Source: Pseudomonadales bacterium
Lineage (GTDB): Bacteria > Pseudomonadota > Gammaproteobacteria > Pseudomonadales > Pseudohongiellaceae
DNA: 64,000 nt
Assembly: GCA_024234395.1 (NCBI GenBank)
Contig: JACKOH010000001.1
Location: 1,321,001 to 1,385,000 of the forward strand
Reading direction: 5' to 3'
Shown here: piece by piece, positions 1 through 8,968 of the stretch
How the letters are laid out: each line of letters opens with the position of its first letter
Numbering within the stretch: the stretch's first letter is position 1
Made by a program: the position numbers and the translations under genes
The notes under the pieces: model-generated
What the model saw: the letters and a program-made list of their open reading frames with translations, nothing else
Database searches by the model: none
What the model was told of the DNA's origin: nothing

Positions 1-35
1 CGGCGGCTGACCCTGCGGAACGGGGTCAGCCGCCG
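1..35 (-). terminator. Strong hairpin at the end of bax
   Basis: A perfect 13-bp inverted repeat (1-13 pairs with 23-35) encloses a 9-nt loop. The TGA stop of the bax-like gene (positions 28 to 26) lies inside the right arm, so the hairpin includes the last codons. It is probably the 3' end of that transcript. The U-tract that would confirm an intrinsic terminator would lie to the left of position 1, outside the window. Confidence 0.55.
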
Positions 36-859
36 TAATTTTCCACCAGGTTGTTCTGCTGGATGATGGTCTGCACCTCATCCACGTATTTTTCGCCGCG
101 CTCCGAGTAACCATCCAGCCCCCAGGCCAGGGCCTCGGCATCCAGGTCACCCTCGCGGTTACGCATCTCAAAGCGCAATTCACGGAAATTCCTATACTGG
201 TGATGAGTATTCAGATTCATGAAATAGGCGCGCACCGCGGCATCGATGGATTCGAAGGCCCGTACCTCGTGACTGGCATCCGCGCTGCGTCGACCCGGCA
301 CCAGACCGCAGCCGTCGTCATAACACCACTGCCCGAACAGGTTGTTGCCTTCCAGGGCAAAGCGGGAAGTTCCCCAGGCTGATTCGGTGGCGGCCTGCGC
401 CAGTGCCAGAGGCTTGGGGATGGTGTCGACGCGTTTGAGCAGTTCGAGCAGCAGTTCCGATTCCTCCATCTCCTCCAACTCCAGATGATACCGTCCGGCC
501 ACTGCCAGCAGTTCAGCGTGCTCGTCAGGGCTCAGAGGCTGACCGCCGGACACCGCGGTCGACAGTTCCAGCAGCCTGGTGCGGGTCTGAGCAACCGTCT
601 CGTTCTGGCGATCGATGTAGAGCTCCATGAAATCAAAGAACATCTGTTTTTTGACACTGATCTGCTCAATGGAGGCAAAATCGGGAAACACGGCGATGGG
701 GGTTATTTCATTGCGCACCTCAGCCAAACGAAGTTGCCGATGTAACAGCGCGGTCACCAGCAGAACCGCCATGGCCATGGCGGTCAGGGCAACAACCACA
801 AACTCCCGTTTCCAGATCTTTTCAACAAATCGACTTGGTGGCGCTTTCGGTTCATTCAT
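26..859 (-). CDS. bax: Bax-like membrane-anchored glucosaminidase
   Basis: The 277-residue protein has a short cytoplasmic N-terminus, one membrane segment at about residues 21-40, a periplasmic linker, and a C-terminal glucosaminidase-type domain (about 135-270). That domain carries the ATESAWGTS motif with the likely catalytic Glu159, followed by a conserved N-N-L-F-G stretch. Length and layout match the Bax family, predicted beta-N-acetylglucosaminidases that act on peptidoglycan from the inner membrane. The gene stands alone, 198 bases beyond the bolA-family gene on the same strand. The physiological role of Bax proteins is poorly defined, so only the domain-level function is safe. Confidence 0.85.
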   Translation of the reverse strand: MNEPKAPPSRFVEKIWKREFVVVALTAMAMAVLLVTALLHRQLRLAEVRNEITPIAVFPDFASIEQISVKKQMFFDFMELYIDRQNETVAQTRTRLLELSTAVSGGQPLSPDEHAELLAVAGRYHLELEEMEESELLLELLKRVDTIPKPLALAQAATESAWGTSRFALEGNNLFGQWCYDDGCGLVPGRRSADASHEVRAFESIDAAVRAYFMNLNTHHQYRNFRELRFEMRNREGDLDAEALAWGLDGYSERGEKYVDEVQTIIQQNNLVENYGG

Positions 860-1057
860 CGGGTGGTGGATTCCGTAACCTTGTCTGCGGACCCGGGTGG
901 ATCGGCCTCTCGCAATACTGATAGCAAAGAATTAGTCAATTCTAAGGGTTCCGGGTGAACCCGAGACCGACGTGAATTTTAACACAGCTGTATGTGAGTA
1001 CGCTGCGTTATGGTGGTCCGGATCAGCCTGGTCGACCTGCATACCGGCCGCGGACGC

Positions 1058-1387
1058 TCAGTGATCGGCCTTGCTGCCACCTCGACAATCGGGTGATGCG
1101 GGAGACTTTTCCTGTCGCGTGGCCCATTCCGTCGGTGTATACAGGTGCAGGGCCAGGGCGTGTACACCACCGGCCAGTTCTTCACTGAGCAGTCCGTACA
1201 GGGCCCGGTGCCGTTTCACTGCCAGTTGCCCATCGAAGGCCTCCGACACCACCGTCAGTTTGAAATGACTTTCGGTGGCCGGACCACCATGCCGATGACT
1301 TTCGTTCTCCACTGTCAGGTAATGAGGGCTGAGCGCCGATTGCACCTTGTCTTCTATCGATTTCTGAACCGCTTTATGAACTGACAT
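1058..1387 (-). CDS. BolA family protein
   Basis: This is a small protein of 109 residues if read from the ATG at 1387, which has a GGAAA ribosome-binding site 7 nt upstream. An ATG at 1399 in the same frame lacks one. The body contains the BolA fold signature: S-H-F-K-L followed by a V-S-x-x-F region, then a K-R-H-R motif before the helix with the leucine-rich segment. BolA and IbaG proteins work with monothiol glutaredoxins in iron-sulfur cluster handling and influence the cell envelope. The C-terminal 20 residues are polar and probably disordered. Calling it BolA rather than IbaG is not secure from sequence alone. Confidence 0.85.
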   Translation of the reverse strand: MSVHKAVQKSIEDKVQSALSPHYLTVENESHRHGGPATESHFKLTVVSEAFDGQLAVKRHRALYGLLSEELAGGVHALALHLYTPTEWATRQEKSPASPDCRGGSKADH

Positions 1388-1495
1388 GTCTGTTTCCATG
1401 GCTCTGTGCTGACAGCCCTGCAGAACTGCCGGGGCTGGAAATTATACCAGTGAACGGTAACATGTGGCGCTGTTTTCCGACTCACCGGTGCTGCT

Positions 1496-2368
1496 ATGCC
1501 CATTTCCTGGTACCCCGGCCACATGCACAAGGCGCGCAAGCAGCTGACTGCGAGCATGCGCGATACCGACCTGGTAATCGAAGTACTCGACGCCAGGGCG
1601 CCCCGGGCCAGTTCCAACCCGCTGCTGGCCGAACTCCGGGGCAGCCTGCCCTGCCTGCGAATCCTTAACAAGGCCGACCTGGCCGATCCCGCGGTAACCC
1701 GGCTCTGGCAGCAGTATTACTCTGTACAGCCGCACTCCCGCTGCCTGCTCAACGGCCTTGACGTCCCGCTGACCCGTCAGGCGCTGATGAAGGCCTGCCG
1801 GCAACTGGTGGAACAAAGCAGCGATCCGGCACGCCGCTATCAGATATTGATAACCGGCATTCCCAATGTGGGTAAATCCACTTTAATGAATCAGCTGCTG
1901 GCCCGCAAAATTGCTAAAACCGGCAATGAACCGGCGGTCACCAAGGGACAGCAGCGGGTAAAACTGGAGGCGGGCTGGTTCATCGTGGATACCCCCGGCA
2001 TGATGTGGCCCCGGCTGGAAGACCAGCTGGCAGCCTGTCGACTTGCTGCCTTGGGCAGTATCAGAAATACCGCCCTGGACCTGGAGGAGATCGGCTGGCA
2101 GACCGCCGAATTTCTGCTGGCCGATTTCTACCCGCAGCTCGCATCGCGCTACCAGCTGAAGCAGCGTCCGGCGGGAGTTGAAGAACTGCTGACCGGTATC
2201 GCTGCAACCCATGGCTGCCTGGCCCGCGGTGGTCACGTAGACTGGCACCGGGTATCCGAACTATTATTGGACGATTTGCGGTCCGGTCGGCTGGGAAGAA
2301 TTTCCCTGGAGACACCCAGCCATAACTCCGACATGGACCGGACAGACCAAGGTGAATTAACAACATGA
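1496..2368 (+). CDS. YlqF/RbgA-type circularly permuted GTPase
   Basis: The 290-residue protein opens with the W-Y-P-G-H-M-x-K-A motif typical of YlqF. The GTPase motifs are circularly permuted: G4 NKAD at residues 58-61 precedes G1 GIPNVGKST at 121-129 and G3 DTPG at 165-168. In the family this enzyme binds the large ribosomal subunit and helps late 50S assembly. A C-terminal helical domain (about 190-270) matches the RNA-binding part. Its last codons overlap the start of the downstream protease by 4 bases (ATGA), so the two genes are probably translationally coupled. Nothing in the two functions explains the pairing. Confidence 0.93.
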   Translation: MPISWYPGHMHKARKQLTASMRDTDLVIEVLDARAPRASSNPLLAELRGSLPCLRILNKADLADPAVTRLWQQYYSVQPHSRCLLNGLDVPLTRQALMKACRQLVEQSSDPARRYQILITGIPNVGKSTLMNQLLARKIAKTGNEPAVTKGQQRVKLEAGWFIVDTPGMMWPRLEDQLAACRLAALGSIRNTALDLEEIGWQTAEFLLADFYPQLASRYQLKQRPAGVEELLTGIAATHGCLARGGHVDWHRVSELLLDDLRSGRLGRISLETPSHNSDMDRTDQGELTT

Positions 2369-5300
2369 GTACAATCGGACAGGTGAAGCCTGATACTGCG
2401 CACAAAGCGGCCAACGCCGTTAGCTCCCATTCCGCCGCCCGCCCCTCCCATCCCGCATTCGAATGGTTGCGGAGCGAACGGATTGTGTCGCTGAATCTGG
2501 AAGTGGAGGAATACCGGCACCGGGAGACCGGGGCCCTGCATTACCACCTGGCCAGCGAACACCCGGAAAACGTGTTCCTGGTGGCATTTCGAACTGTGCC
2601 GATGGACTCCACCGGAGTCGCCCATATCCTGGAACACACGGCTCTTTGCGGGAGTGAGAAGTACCCGGTGCGCGATCCGTTCTTCATGATGATCCGGCGC
2701 TCGCTGAACACCTTCATGAATGCTTTCACCAGCAGTGACTGGACCGCCTACCCGTTTGCCAGCAAGAATCGCAAGGACTTCTTCAATCTGCTCGACGTTT
2801 ACCTGGATGCAGCCTTCTTTTCACGTCTGCACGAGCTGGATTTCGCTCAGGAAGGGCATCGATTGGAATTCACCGAGGCCACCGACAGCAGTACGCCGCT
2901 GCAGGTAAAAGGCGTTGTTTATAATGAGATGAAAGGCGCCATGAGTTCCACAAATAGCGTTCTGTGGCATGCGATCACCCGGTACCTCTACCCTACCACC
3001 ACCTATCACTACAACAGCGGCGGCGATCCCCGGGAAATCCCCGACCTGGAATACCAGCAGCTGCAACATTTCTATAAAACCCATTACCACCCCAGCAATG
3101 CCGTGTTCATGACTTTCGGCGATATACCTGCCACCGAGTTACAGGGGAAATTTGACAGCCTTGCCCTGTCCAGGTTCAGCCGCCTCGATATCGACATCTC
3201 CGTCGCCGATGAGAAAAGATACCTGGCGCCTATAAGAGTCGAAGAATTTTACAACAGCGAAGAGTCCGGCGGCGACCGGACCCACATTGTTCTGGCCTGG
3301 TTGCTCGGCAAAAGCATCGACCTCAAGGAACTGTTCGAAGCCCAGCTTCTCAATGCGGTGTTGCTGGACAACAGTGCCAGTCCGCTGCTTCAGGTTCTGG
3401 AAACTACCGACCTGGGCAGTTCACCCTCGCCCATGTGTGGACTGGAAGACTCACACCGCGAGATGAGTTTTATGTGTGGCCTGGAGGGCTGTGCCGACGA
3501 TGCCACCCAGGCAGTGGAACAGCTGATCCTGGAGACCCTGGAAAATATCGCCCGGGAAGGTGTTCCCCGGGAGCAGGTGGAGGCCGCCCTGCATCAACTG
3601 GAACTGCATCAACGGGAAATTACCGGCGATAGTTATCCGTATGGACTGCAGCTGATCCTGGCCAGCCTGTCCACAGCGGTGCATCGCGGCGACCCGATTG
3701 AGCTGCTGAATATCGAACCGGTGCTGGAACAGTTGCGTAGCGAAATCCGTAATCCCCGCTTCATACCTGAACTGATCGAGCGACTGCTGCTGCAGAACCG
3801 TCATCGCCTTACCCTGACCCTGCATCCTGATCCGGACCTGGCCAGCAGGGAGACGGCGGCGGAGCGGCAGCAGTTGGAAACACTTAAGGGGCAGCTGAGT
3901 CCGGAACAGGTGGAAAGCATAATTCAGCAGTCCAGGGCGCTGGCAGAGCGGCAGGAACAGGAAGACGATCCGGAAATGCTGCCCAAAGTCGGACTGCAGG
4001 ATATTCAGCAGGTCATTGAACAGCCCCGGTCGGTTACTTCGAGGCTGCCGATTTCAGGCAGCCGGGTGGACTTCTTCGGCCAGGGGACCAATGGCATCTG
4101 TTACCAGCAGGCCGTCATGAAAGTACCGGCCCTGAACGACCAGTTGATGCCCTTGTTGCCGCTTTATACCAGCTGCCTAACCGAACTTGGGGTGGGCGAA
4201 CTGGACTATGCCCAGGTGCAAACCTGGCAGTCCCGGGTAAGTGGCGGTCTTAACTGTTTCAGCAACATCCGCAGTACAGTGAACGACGAGCAACAGTCTG
4301 ACAGCTTCCTGGTGCTGTCTTCCAAGGCGCTTCAGGAAAATCACCAGGCTATGACCGAACTGATGTCCCGCACGCTTCAGGACGTGAGATTTGACGAGGA
4401 CCGGCGGGTCAGGGAAATTATCGAGCAGATCTGTGACCGCAAGGTCAGCGGTATTACCGGCCATGGACACTCCCTGGCCATGAGCCTGGCCTGCAGCCGA
4501 TTGAGCCCGTCTGCCGCGCTCAGTCACCGGTACGCCGGCCTGGCTGGAATCCGTTATCTGAAAGACCTGCGTCAGCAGATCAAAAATCCCCAGCAGTTGC
4601 GGGAACTGCTCGAGGGGCTGGCTGCAATTCACCAGCAGGTTCTTTCCGCGCCACGCCAGTTTCTCAGTATCGCCGAAAGCGAACATCAGCAACAGGTGCT
4701 GGACGAACTTGCGCGCGGCTGGGATGCCCTCCCGGCGGCAGGAGAATTTACTTCCCTGCAGCTTCCGCCCACCAGGCATCGGTTGCGTGAGGCCTGGACC
4801 ATTCCCACCCAGGTTAACTTCTGCGCCAAGGCATATCCGACAGTGCCATCCGGTCACCCGGATCACGCCCCGCTGACGGTGCTGGCAGGCTTTCTGCGCA
4901 ATGGGTTCCTGCATCGGGCGATCCGGGAACAGGGTGGTGCTTACGGAGGAGGTGCCGATCAGGACGCCAACTCCGCCTCGTTCCGGTTTTATTCCTACCG
5001 GGATCCACGCCTGGACCAGACCCTGCAGGATTTTGATCGGGCGGTCGACTGGGTACTGACGGCCGATCATCAGGCCAGGCAACTGGAGGAAGCCATACTT
5101 GGCGTGATTGCCAGCATGGATAAACCTTCATCTCCGGCCGGGGAGGCCAAGCGGGTTTATTTCAATGACCTGTTCGGCCGTGACCGGGAGTTTCTGACCG
5201 ACCTGCGCCAGCGAATTCTGGCCGTGACCGTTGAAGACCTGAAACGGGTAACTGAAACCTGGCTGAAAAACGCCGAGGCAAGCATTGGAGTCATAACCAG

Positions 5301-5370
5301 CAAAGGTAACCTGTCCGGCAGCTCGCAGGAATTTCGTGAAGTGTCCCTGACCGGCGAGGTTCCCGAATAA
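2365..5370 (+). CDS. M16C-family zinc metalloprotease (PreP/falcilysin-like)
   Basis: This is a 1001-residue pitrilysin-clan protease. The inverted zinc motif HILEH is at residues 87-91, and the third zinc ligand is probably Glu188 in the Y-N-E-M-K-G context. Length and a full set of four M16 repeats fit the M16C group (presequence protease, CymI, falcilysin), which closes like a clam around unfolded peptides shorter than about 70 residues and degrades them. No signal peptide is visible, so a cytoplasmic location is expected. It is co-translated with the upstream GTPase gene through a 4-base overlap. No terminator follows directly; the nearest one belongs to the small RNA candidate about 180 bases on. 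Confidence 0.93.
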   Translation: MSTIGQVKPDTAHKAANAVSSHSAARPSHPAFEWLRSERIVSLNLEVEEYRHRETGALHYHLASEHPENVFLVAFRTVPMDSTGVAHILEHTALCGSEKYPVRDPFFMMIRRSLNTFMNAFTSSDWTAYPFASKNRKDFFNLLDVYLDAAFFSRLHELDFAQEGHRLEFTEATDSSTPLQVKGVVYNEMKGAMSSTNSVLWHAITRYLYPTTTYHYNSGGDPREIPDLEYQQLQHFYKTHYHPSNAVFMTFGDIPATELQGKFDSLALSRFSRLDIDISVADEKRYLAPIRVEEFYNSEESGGDRTHIVLAWLLGKSIDLKELFEAQLLNAVLLDNSASPLLQVLETTDLGSSPSPMCGLEDSHREMSFMCGLEGCADDATQAVEQLILETLENIAREGVPREQVEAALHQLELHQREITGDSYPYGLQLILASLSTAVHRGDPIELLNIEPVLEQLRSEIRNPRFIPELIERLLLQNRHRLTLTLHPDPDLASRETAAERQQLETLKGQLSPEQVESIIQQSRALAERQEQEDDPEMLPKVGLQDIQQVIEQPRSVTSRLPISGSRVDFFGQGTNGICYQQAVMKVPALNDQLMPLLPLYTSCLTELGVGELDYAQVQTWQSRVSGGLNCFSNIRSTVNDEQQSDSFLVLSSKALQENHQAMTELMSRTLQDVRFDEDRRVREIIEQICDRKVSGITGHGHSLAMSLACSRLSPSAALSHRYAGLAGIRYLKDLRQQIKNPQQLRELLEGLAAIHQQVLSAPRQFLSIAESEHQQQVLDELARGWDALPAAGEFTSLQLPPTRHRLREAWTIPTQVNFCAKAYPTVPSGHPDHAPLTVLAGFLRNGFLHRAIREQGGAYGGGADQDANSASFRFYSYRDPRLDQTLQDFDRAVDWVLTADHQARQLEEAILGVIASMDKPSSPAGEAKRVYFNDLFGRDREFLTDLRQRILAVTVEDLKRVTETWLKNAEASIGVITSKGNLSGSSQEFREVSLTGEVPE

Positions 5371-5420
5371 GGCGACGGTGCCAGGCTGAGGCCTGCAAAC
5401 CAACCCGCCAACAGGCATTG

Positions 5421-5481
5421 AAAAAAAAAATTAAAAAAAATTATTGAAACCCGGGAACTTTGGAAAATCACCGCAGTCTGA
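5421..5481 (+). promoter_or_regulatory. Sigma-E (RpoE/AlgU)-type promoter with A-tract UP element
   Basis: A GGAACTT -35 element (5454-5460), a 16-nt spacer and a TCTGA -10 element (5477-5481) match the extracytoplasmic stress sigma-E consensus of gammaproteobacteria. Two adenine tracts of 10 and 8 bases (5421-5440) sit immediately upstream, where an UP element for the alpha subunit would be. Transcription would start near 5487-5489. The element lies 83 bases after the protease stop codon and no protein-coding start follows at a sensible distance. Confidence 0.6.
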
Positions 5482-5487
5482 GTAAGT

Positions 5488-5579
5488 GTAGGTAGATGTG
5501 TAGACAAAATTGTGGGTTTTGTTTCATTTATCTCTCCCTTGATAGTAATATTAAGCCCGACTTTAGTCGGGCTTTTTTT
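5488..5579 (+). ncRNA. Candidate sigma-E-dependent small RNA, about 92 nt
   Basis: The interval between the sigma-E-type promoter and an intrinsic terminator would give a transcript of about 92 nt. It has the layout of an Hfq-dependent trans-acting RNA. A 5' hairpin pairs ACAAAA (5504-5509) with TTTTGT (5517-5522). A single-stranded pyrimidine stretch TCTCTCCCTT (5531-5540) follows, complementary to purine-rich ribosome-binding sites. Last come a GC-rich terminator stem and a U run. No open reading frame with a ribosome-binding site is evident in it. I do not recognise the sequence as MicA, RybB or another named RNA. The start site is inferred from promoter spacing only. Confidence 0.5.
5553..5579 (+). 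terminator. Rho-independent terminator
   Basis: A perfect stem pairs AAGCCCGACT (5553-5562) with AGTCGGGCTT (5565-5574) around a minimal loop, followed by a run of seven T (5573-5579). It would end the small RNA candidate and any read-through from the protease gene. Confidence 0.9.
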
Positions 5580-5599
5580 ATGTAAAATTAAGTGCTTAG

Positions 5600-5738
5600 C
5601 AGCCTGTTGAACAGCTCTCAGGTGAGCGCAGGACAAGGCAAAATCTGGCGAAAAAGTGCAGTTTGCAGACCGTATATAAGCATTTTGAGCCAGATTTTAA
5701 CGCCGTATTGTGCCAGCTGAGGGTTTTTCAACAGGCTG
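5600..5738. repeat. Palindromic MITE-like element
   Basis: This is a 139-bp element with terminal inverted repeats that begins CAGCCTGTTGAA and ends TTCAACAGGCTG. The arms remain complementary well inward: AAAATCTGGC near 5640-5649 pairs with GCCAGATTTT near 5689-5698. The single-stranded form could therefore fold into one long imperfect hairpin. There is no coding capacity, and no clear target-site duplication is visible. The layout is that of a non-autonomous miniature transposable element. The open frame of the downstream transporter runs back through part of it, which could mislead automated start calling. Confidence 0.65.
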
Positions 5739-5887
5739 TGCAGGGAGTTTTTGACCAGATCCCCTCAACTCTCCGACCTGCAGACCGACCTGCTGGCACT
5801 CGATACCGCGCGGCGCGGTACATTGTGGTGGCCCGGCCAGGCGCTGAATTCCGGAGTGTTCCACCGACCACGCAATCAACTCTCGAT

Positions 5888-7039
5888 ATGAACGAATTAC
5901 TCGCAAAAAAGGAAGCCGCCCGGGTTACCCTGGTGGGGATGTGGCTCGACCTGGTCCTGGGGGCTTTGAAAATTGCCGGCGGTGCGCTGAGCGGGTCATT
6001 TGCGCTTGTCAGCGACGGCATCCATTCTCTGACCGATGCAGCTTCGGACATTTTTGTGCTGGTGATCAGCCATTTTTCCCATGACGCCCCGGATAACGAA
6101 CATCCTTACGGTCACGGGCGGTTTGAAACGATCGGTACAGTGGTGATGGGCATGTTGTTCTTCGCCATTGCCGCGGTTCTGCTGTACGACAGCTACCTGC
6201 GGCTGATCGCGGATAACTCGATACTGGTACCGAGCTGGGGTGGAGTGGCGATTGCCGCCCTTTCCATCGCCGGTAAGGAATGGATTTATCACTACACCAT
6301 GCGGACCGCGCGACGCCTGAATTCCTCGCTGTTGCGGGCCAACGCCTGGCACAGCCGCTCCGACGCGATTTCTTCGATTGCGGTGATGATCGGCATTCTA
6401 GGTGCCTTGCAGGGGTTTCTCTGGCTTGATCTGGTGGCGGCCATGTTCGTGGCCGTCATCATCGCCAAAATCGGCTGGGGATTGTGCCTGGACAGCCTGA
6501 AAGAACTGGTCGACACGGCGATACCACAGGAACATCAGGACCGGATCCGCGCCTCGATTCTGGAAATACCTGGCATCAACCGGGTCACCAGTCTGCGCAG
6601 CAGACAGTCCGGTGGCCGGATTCTGCTGGAAGTCCAGATCGAGGTCGATCCCCGGATTTCCGTTTCCGAGGGGCATCAGCTGGGCGAAGTATGTAGTCGG
6701 ATGATTAAGAAGAAATATCGCAATATCAGTCACGTAATGGTACATATTGATCCAGAATCTCACACTGATCGCGAGACTCAGAACCTGCCCCTCAGGGATG
6801 AGATCGTGAGTCAGATCACCGACTGCTGGGCCAGTCTTCTCGATGAATCCGACATCAGGAATATCGACCTGCACTATCTCGGTCACGGTATTGAAGTGGA
6901 TCTCTATCTGCTGACCAATGCCGTGGATTCGGAACTGGCCCGTCAGCTGGTGACCGCCCTGCAGTCTATCCCCTCGGTCAAACGACTGAAAATCTACAAC
7001 AACATACTGGAAACCAGTCTGACCGAAGAGTTCTCATAA
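5888..7039 (+). CDS. Cation diffusion facilitator (CDF) family transporter
   Basis: The 383-residue protein has six predicted membrane segments in the first 205 residues. The two metal-site motifs are H46xxxD50 in the second segment (G-I-H-S-L-T-D) and H155xxxD159 in the fifth (H-S-R-S-D), the pattern of zinc-type CDF exporters. The cytoplasmic tail (about 210-383) is longer than usual and seems to contain a second ferredoxin-like metal-sensing domain. The ATG at 5888 was chosen because the membrane domain starts right after it; the open frame continues upstream to 5663, but that part lies in the MITE-like element. Substrate is probably zinc or a similar divalent ion, exchanged for protons; it could also be iron, cobalt or manganese. 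Confidence 0.9.
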   Translation: MNELLAKKEAARVTLVGMWLDLVLGALKIAGGALSGSFALVSDGIHSLTDAASDIFVLVISHFSHDAPDNEHPYGHGRFETIGTVVMGMLFFAIAAVLLYDSYLRLIADNSILVPSWGGVAIAALSIAGKEWIYHYTMRTARRLNSSLLRANAWHSRSDAISSIAVMIGILGALQGFLWLDLVAAMFVAVIIAKIGWGLCLDSLKELVDTAIPQEHQDRIRASILEIPGINRVTSLRSRQSGGRILLEVQIEVDPRISVSEGHQLGEVCSRMIKKKYRNISHVMVHIDPESHTDRETQNLPLRDEIVSQITDCWASLLDESDIRNIDLHYLGHGIEVDLYLLTNAVDSELARQLVTALQSIPSVKRLKIYNNILETSLTEEFS

Positions 7040-7180
7040 AAAACTTCCAATTGCTTTCGGTTTCCCTATACTAGGGCAAGCCTGCAGAGCCCGAATTACA
7101 GGCTGTCCAGTCCGTTGCGCATCAGGTTCCAGGGCTCTCGCGCATCTGGCTGTCCAGCAGAATTGCCGATAATAAAAATA

Positions 7181-8968
7181 ATGAAAGCAACAGATATTTC
7201 CAACCCGGATTACTTTCACAAAGTCGTCGATTGTCAGTGGGCCTGCCCGGCCCATACCCCCGTTCCTGAATACATCCGCCTGATAGCCGCCGGACGCTAT
7301 ACCGACGCCTACATGATCAACTGGCACAGCAACGTCTTCCCGGGCATTCTGGGTCGCACCTGTGATCGTCCCTGTGAACCAGCCTGCCGGCGTGGCCGCG
7401 TGGAAGAGCAACCGGTAGCGATCTGCCGGCTGAAGCGGGTCGCCGCGGATTACAAGGAGGATATCAGCACCCGCCTTCCCCCGGTTCCCCGCAAGAAAAA
7501 TGGCAAACACGTGGCACTTGTCGGTGGTGGTCCGGCATCACTCACCGTGGCCAGAGATCTGTTACCGCTGGGTTATGAAGTCACGCTGTTTGAAAAGGAT
7601 CGCAAAAGCGGTGGCGCGATGCGCACTCAGATTCCCCGTTTCCGCCTGCCCGAGGAAGTTCTCGAGGAAGAGCTCAATTACATACTCGACATGGGAGTCA
7701 ACTGCCGGTTCGGCGAGGAAATCACCAGCATGCGGGAACTGCTGGAAGAAAATTTCGATGCCGTTTTCGTCGGAACCGGTGCCCCGCTTGGCAAAACTCT
7801 CGATCTGCCCGGCTACCAAGAGAGCCGGGAAAACGTCCACACCGGTATCGAGTGGCTGGCCGGCGTGGCGTTCGGCCACATCACCTCTATCGGCCGTAAA
7901 GTCATCGTGCTGGGCGGCGGCAATACGGCGATGGATTGCTGCCGCACTGCCAAACGACTGGGTGGCGAAGAAGTCACCGTCGCGGTCCGCAGCGGCTTTG
8001 ACGAAATGAAGGCCTCGCCCTGGGAGATAGAGGACGCCCAGGCAGAGGATATCCCGATCCTGAACTTCCATGTGCCGAAGCGCTATATTCATGAAAACGG
8101 CCGCCTGGTGGCAATGGAATTCGAAAAAGTGCGTCGAGAATTCGATGCCAACGGCAAACGTCTGCTGGTACCTACCGGCGACGCTCCAGTCATTATTCGC
8201 TGTGACGATGTGCTGTGTGCGATCGGCCAGGAAAACAGCTTTCCCTGGGTTGAGCGTGACCTCGGTATCGACTTCGATCAATGGGATCTGCCGGTACTCG
8301 ACAAACGCACGTTCCAGTCCAGCAATCCAAAAGTTTTCTTTGGCGGCGACGCGGCCCTCGGGCCCGACAATATCATCACCGCAGTCGCCCACGGTCACGA
8401 AGCTGCCGTCTCAATCGACCTGTTCTGCAGCGAGGCCGATGTACAACAGCGCCCACCTCCGGAGACCCTCCTGCAAAGTCAGAAAATGGGGATTCACCAG
8501 TGGTCCTACGACAATGACATCAGCATCGAGTTGCGGCACGCGGTGCCCCATGCCGACAAGAGCAGAACTCTGAAGGACCTCAATATCGAAGTCGAACTGG
8601 GATTCGATCAGCGACTCGCCTACGAGGAAACGATGCGCTGCCTGAATTGCGACGTGCAGACCGTCTTCTCCGACAATCTCTGCATCGAATGTGACGCCTG
8701 CGTGGATATCTGCCCGACCGACTGCATAACCTTCACCCGTAATGCCGAGGAAGCCACGTTACGCCAGCAACTGATAGCGCCCGCCACCAATACCGACCAG
8801 GATCTGTATGTCTCGGGAGAGCTGAAAACCCATCGGGTCATGGTCAAGAGCGAAGATCTCTGCCTGCATTGCGGGCTGTGTGCGGAACGTTGCCCGACCA
8901 GCGCCTGGGACATGCGCAAGTTTTTATTAAACACTGCCAAGGCAGGATCGCCATGCCAGAAGCCATAG
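7181..8968 (+). CDS. GltD-like NAD(P)H/FAD oxidoreductase with C-terminal ferredoxin domain
   Basis: The 595-residue iron-sulfur flavoprotein has three parts. The N-terminal GltD-type cluster domain has Cys18, 22, 61, 65, 69 and 82. Two Rossmann folds follow: FAD at GGGPAS (about 115-120) and NAD(P) at GGGNTA (245-250). The C-terminal domain has two [4Fe-4S] motifs (Cys501/504/507/511 and Cys561/564/567/571) plus a Cys487/490 pair. Its last 16 bases overlap the start of the alpha-subunit gene, so it is part of the same operon. It probably moves electrons between the Fe-S centres of the 2-oxoacid oxidoreductase and NAD(P)H or ferredoxin. The start ATG at 7181 follows an AT-rich leader. Confidence 0.85.
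   Translation: MKATDISNPDYFHKVVDCQWACPAHTPVPEYIRLIAAGRYTDAYMINWHSNVFPGILGRTCDRPCEPACRRGRVEEQPVAICRLKRVAADYKEDISTRLPPVPRKKNGKHVALVGGGPASLTVARDLLPLGYEVTLFEKDRKSGGAMRTQIPRFRLPEEVLEEELNYILDMGVNCRFGEEITSMRELLEENFDAVFVGTGAPLGKTLDLPGYQESRENVHTGIEWLAGVAFGHITSIGRKVIVLGGGNTAMDCCRTAKRLGGEEVTVAVRSGFDEMKASPWEIEDAQAEDIPILNFHVPKRYIHENGRLVAMEFEKVRREFDANGKRLLVPTGDAPVIIRCDDVLCAIGQENSFPWVERDLGIDFDQWDLPVLDKRTFQSSNPKVFFGGDAALGPDNIITAVAHGHEAAVSIDLFCSEADVQQRPPPETLLQSQKMGIHQWSYDNDISIELRHAVPHADKSRTLKDLNIEVELGFDQRLAYEETMRCLNCDVQTVFSDNLCIECDACVDICPTDCITFTRNAEEATLRQQLIAPATNTDQDLYVSGELKTHRVMVKSEDLCLHCGLCAERCPTSAWDMRKFLLNTAKAGSPCQKP

Noticed and set aside
4177..5082. 301-codon minus-strand frame inside the M16C protease gene
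   Set aside because: Composition-driven shadow of the protease reading frame with no ribosome-binding site or known fold.
5663..5887. 75-codon N-terminal extension of the CDF transporter
   Set aside because: The first part is the right arm of the MITE-like element, and CDF proteins begin close to the first membrane segment, so ATG 5888 is preferred.
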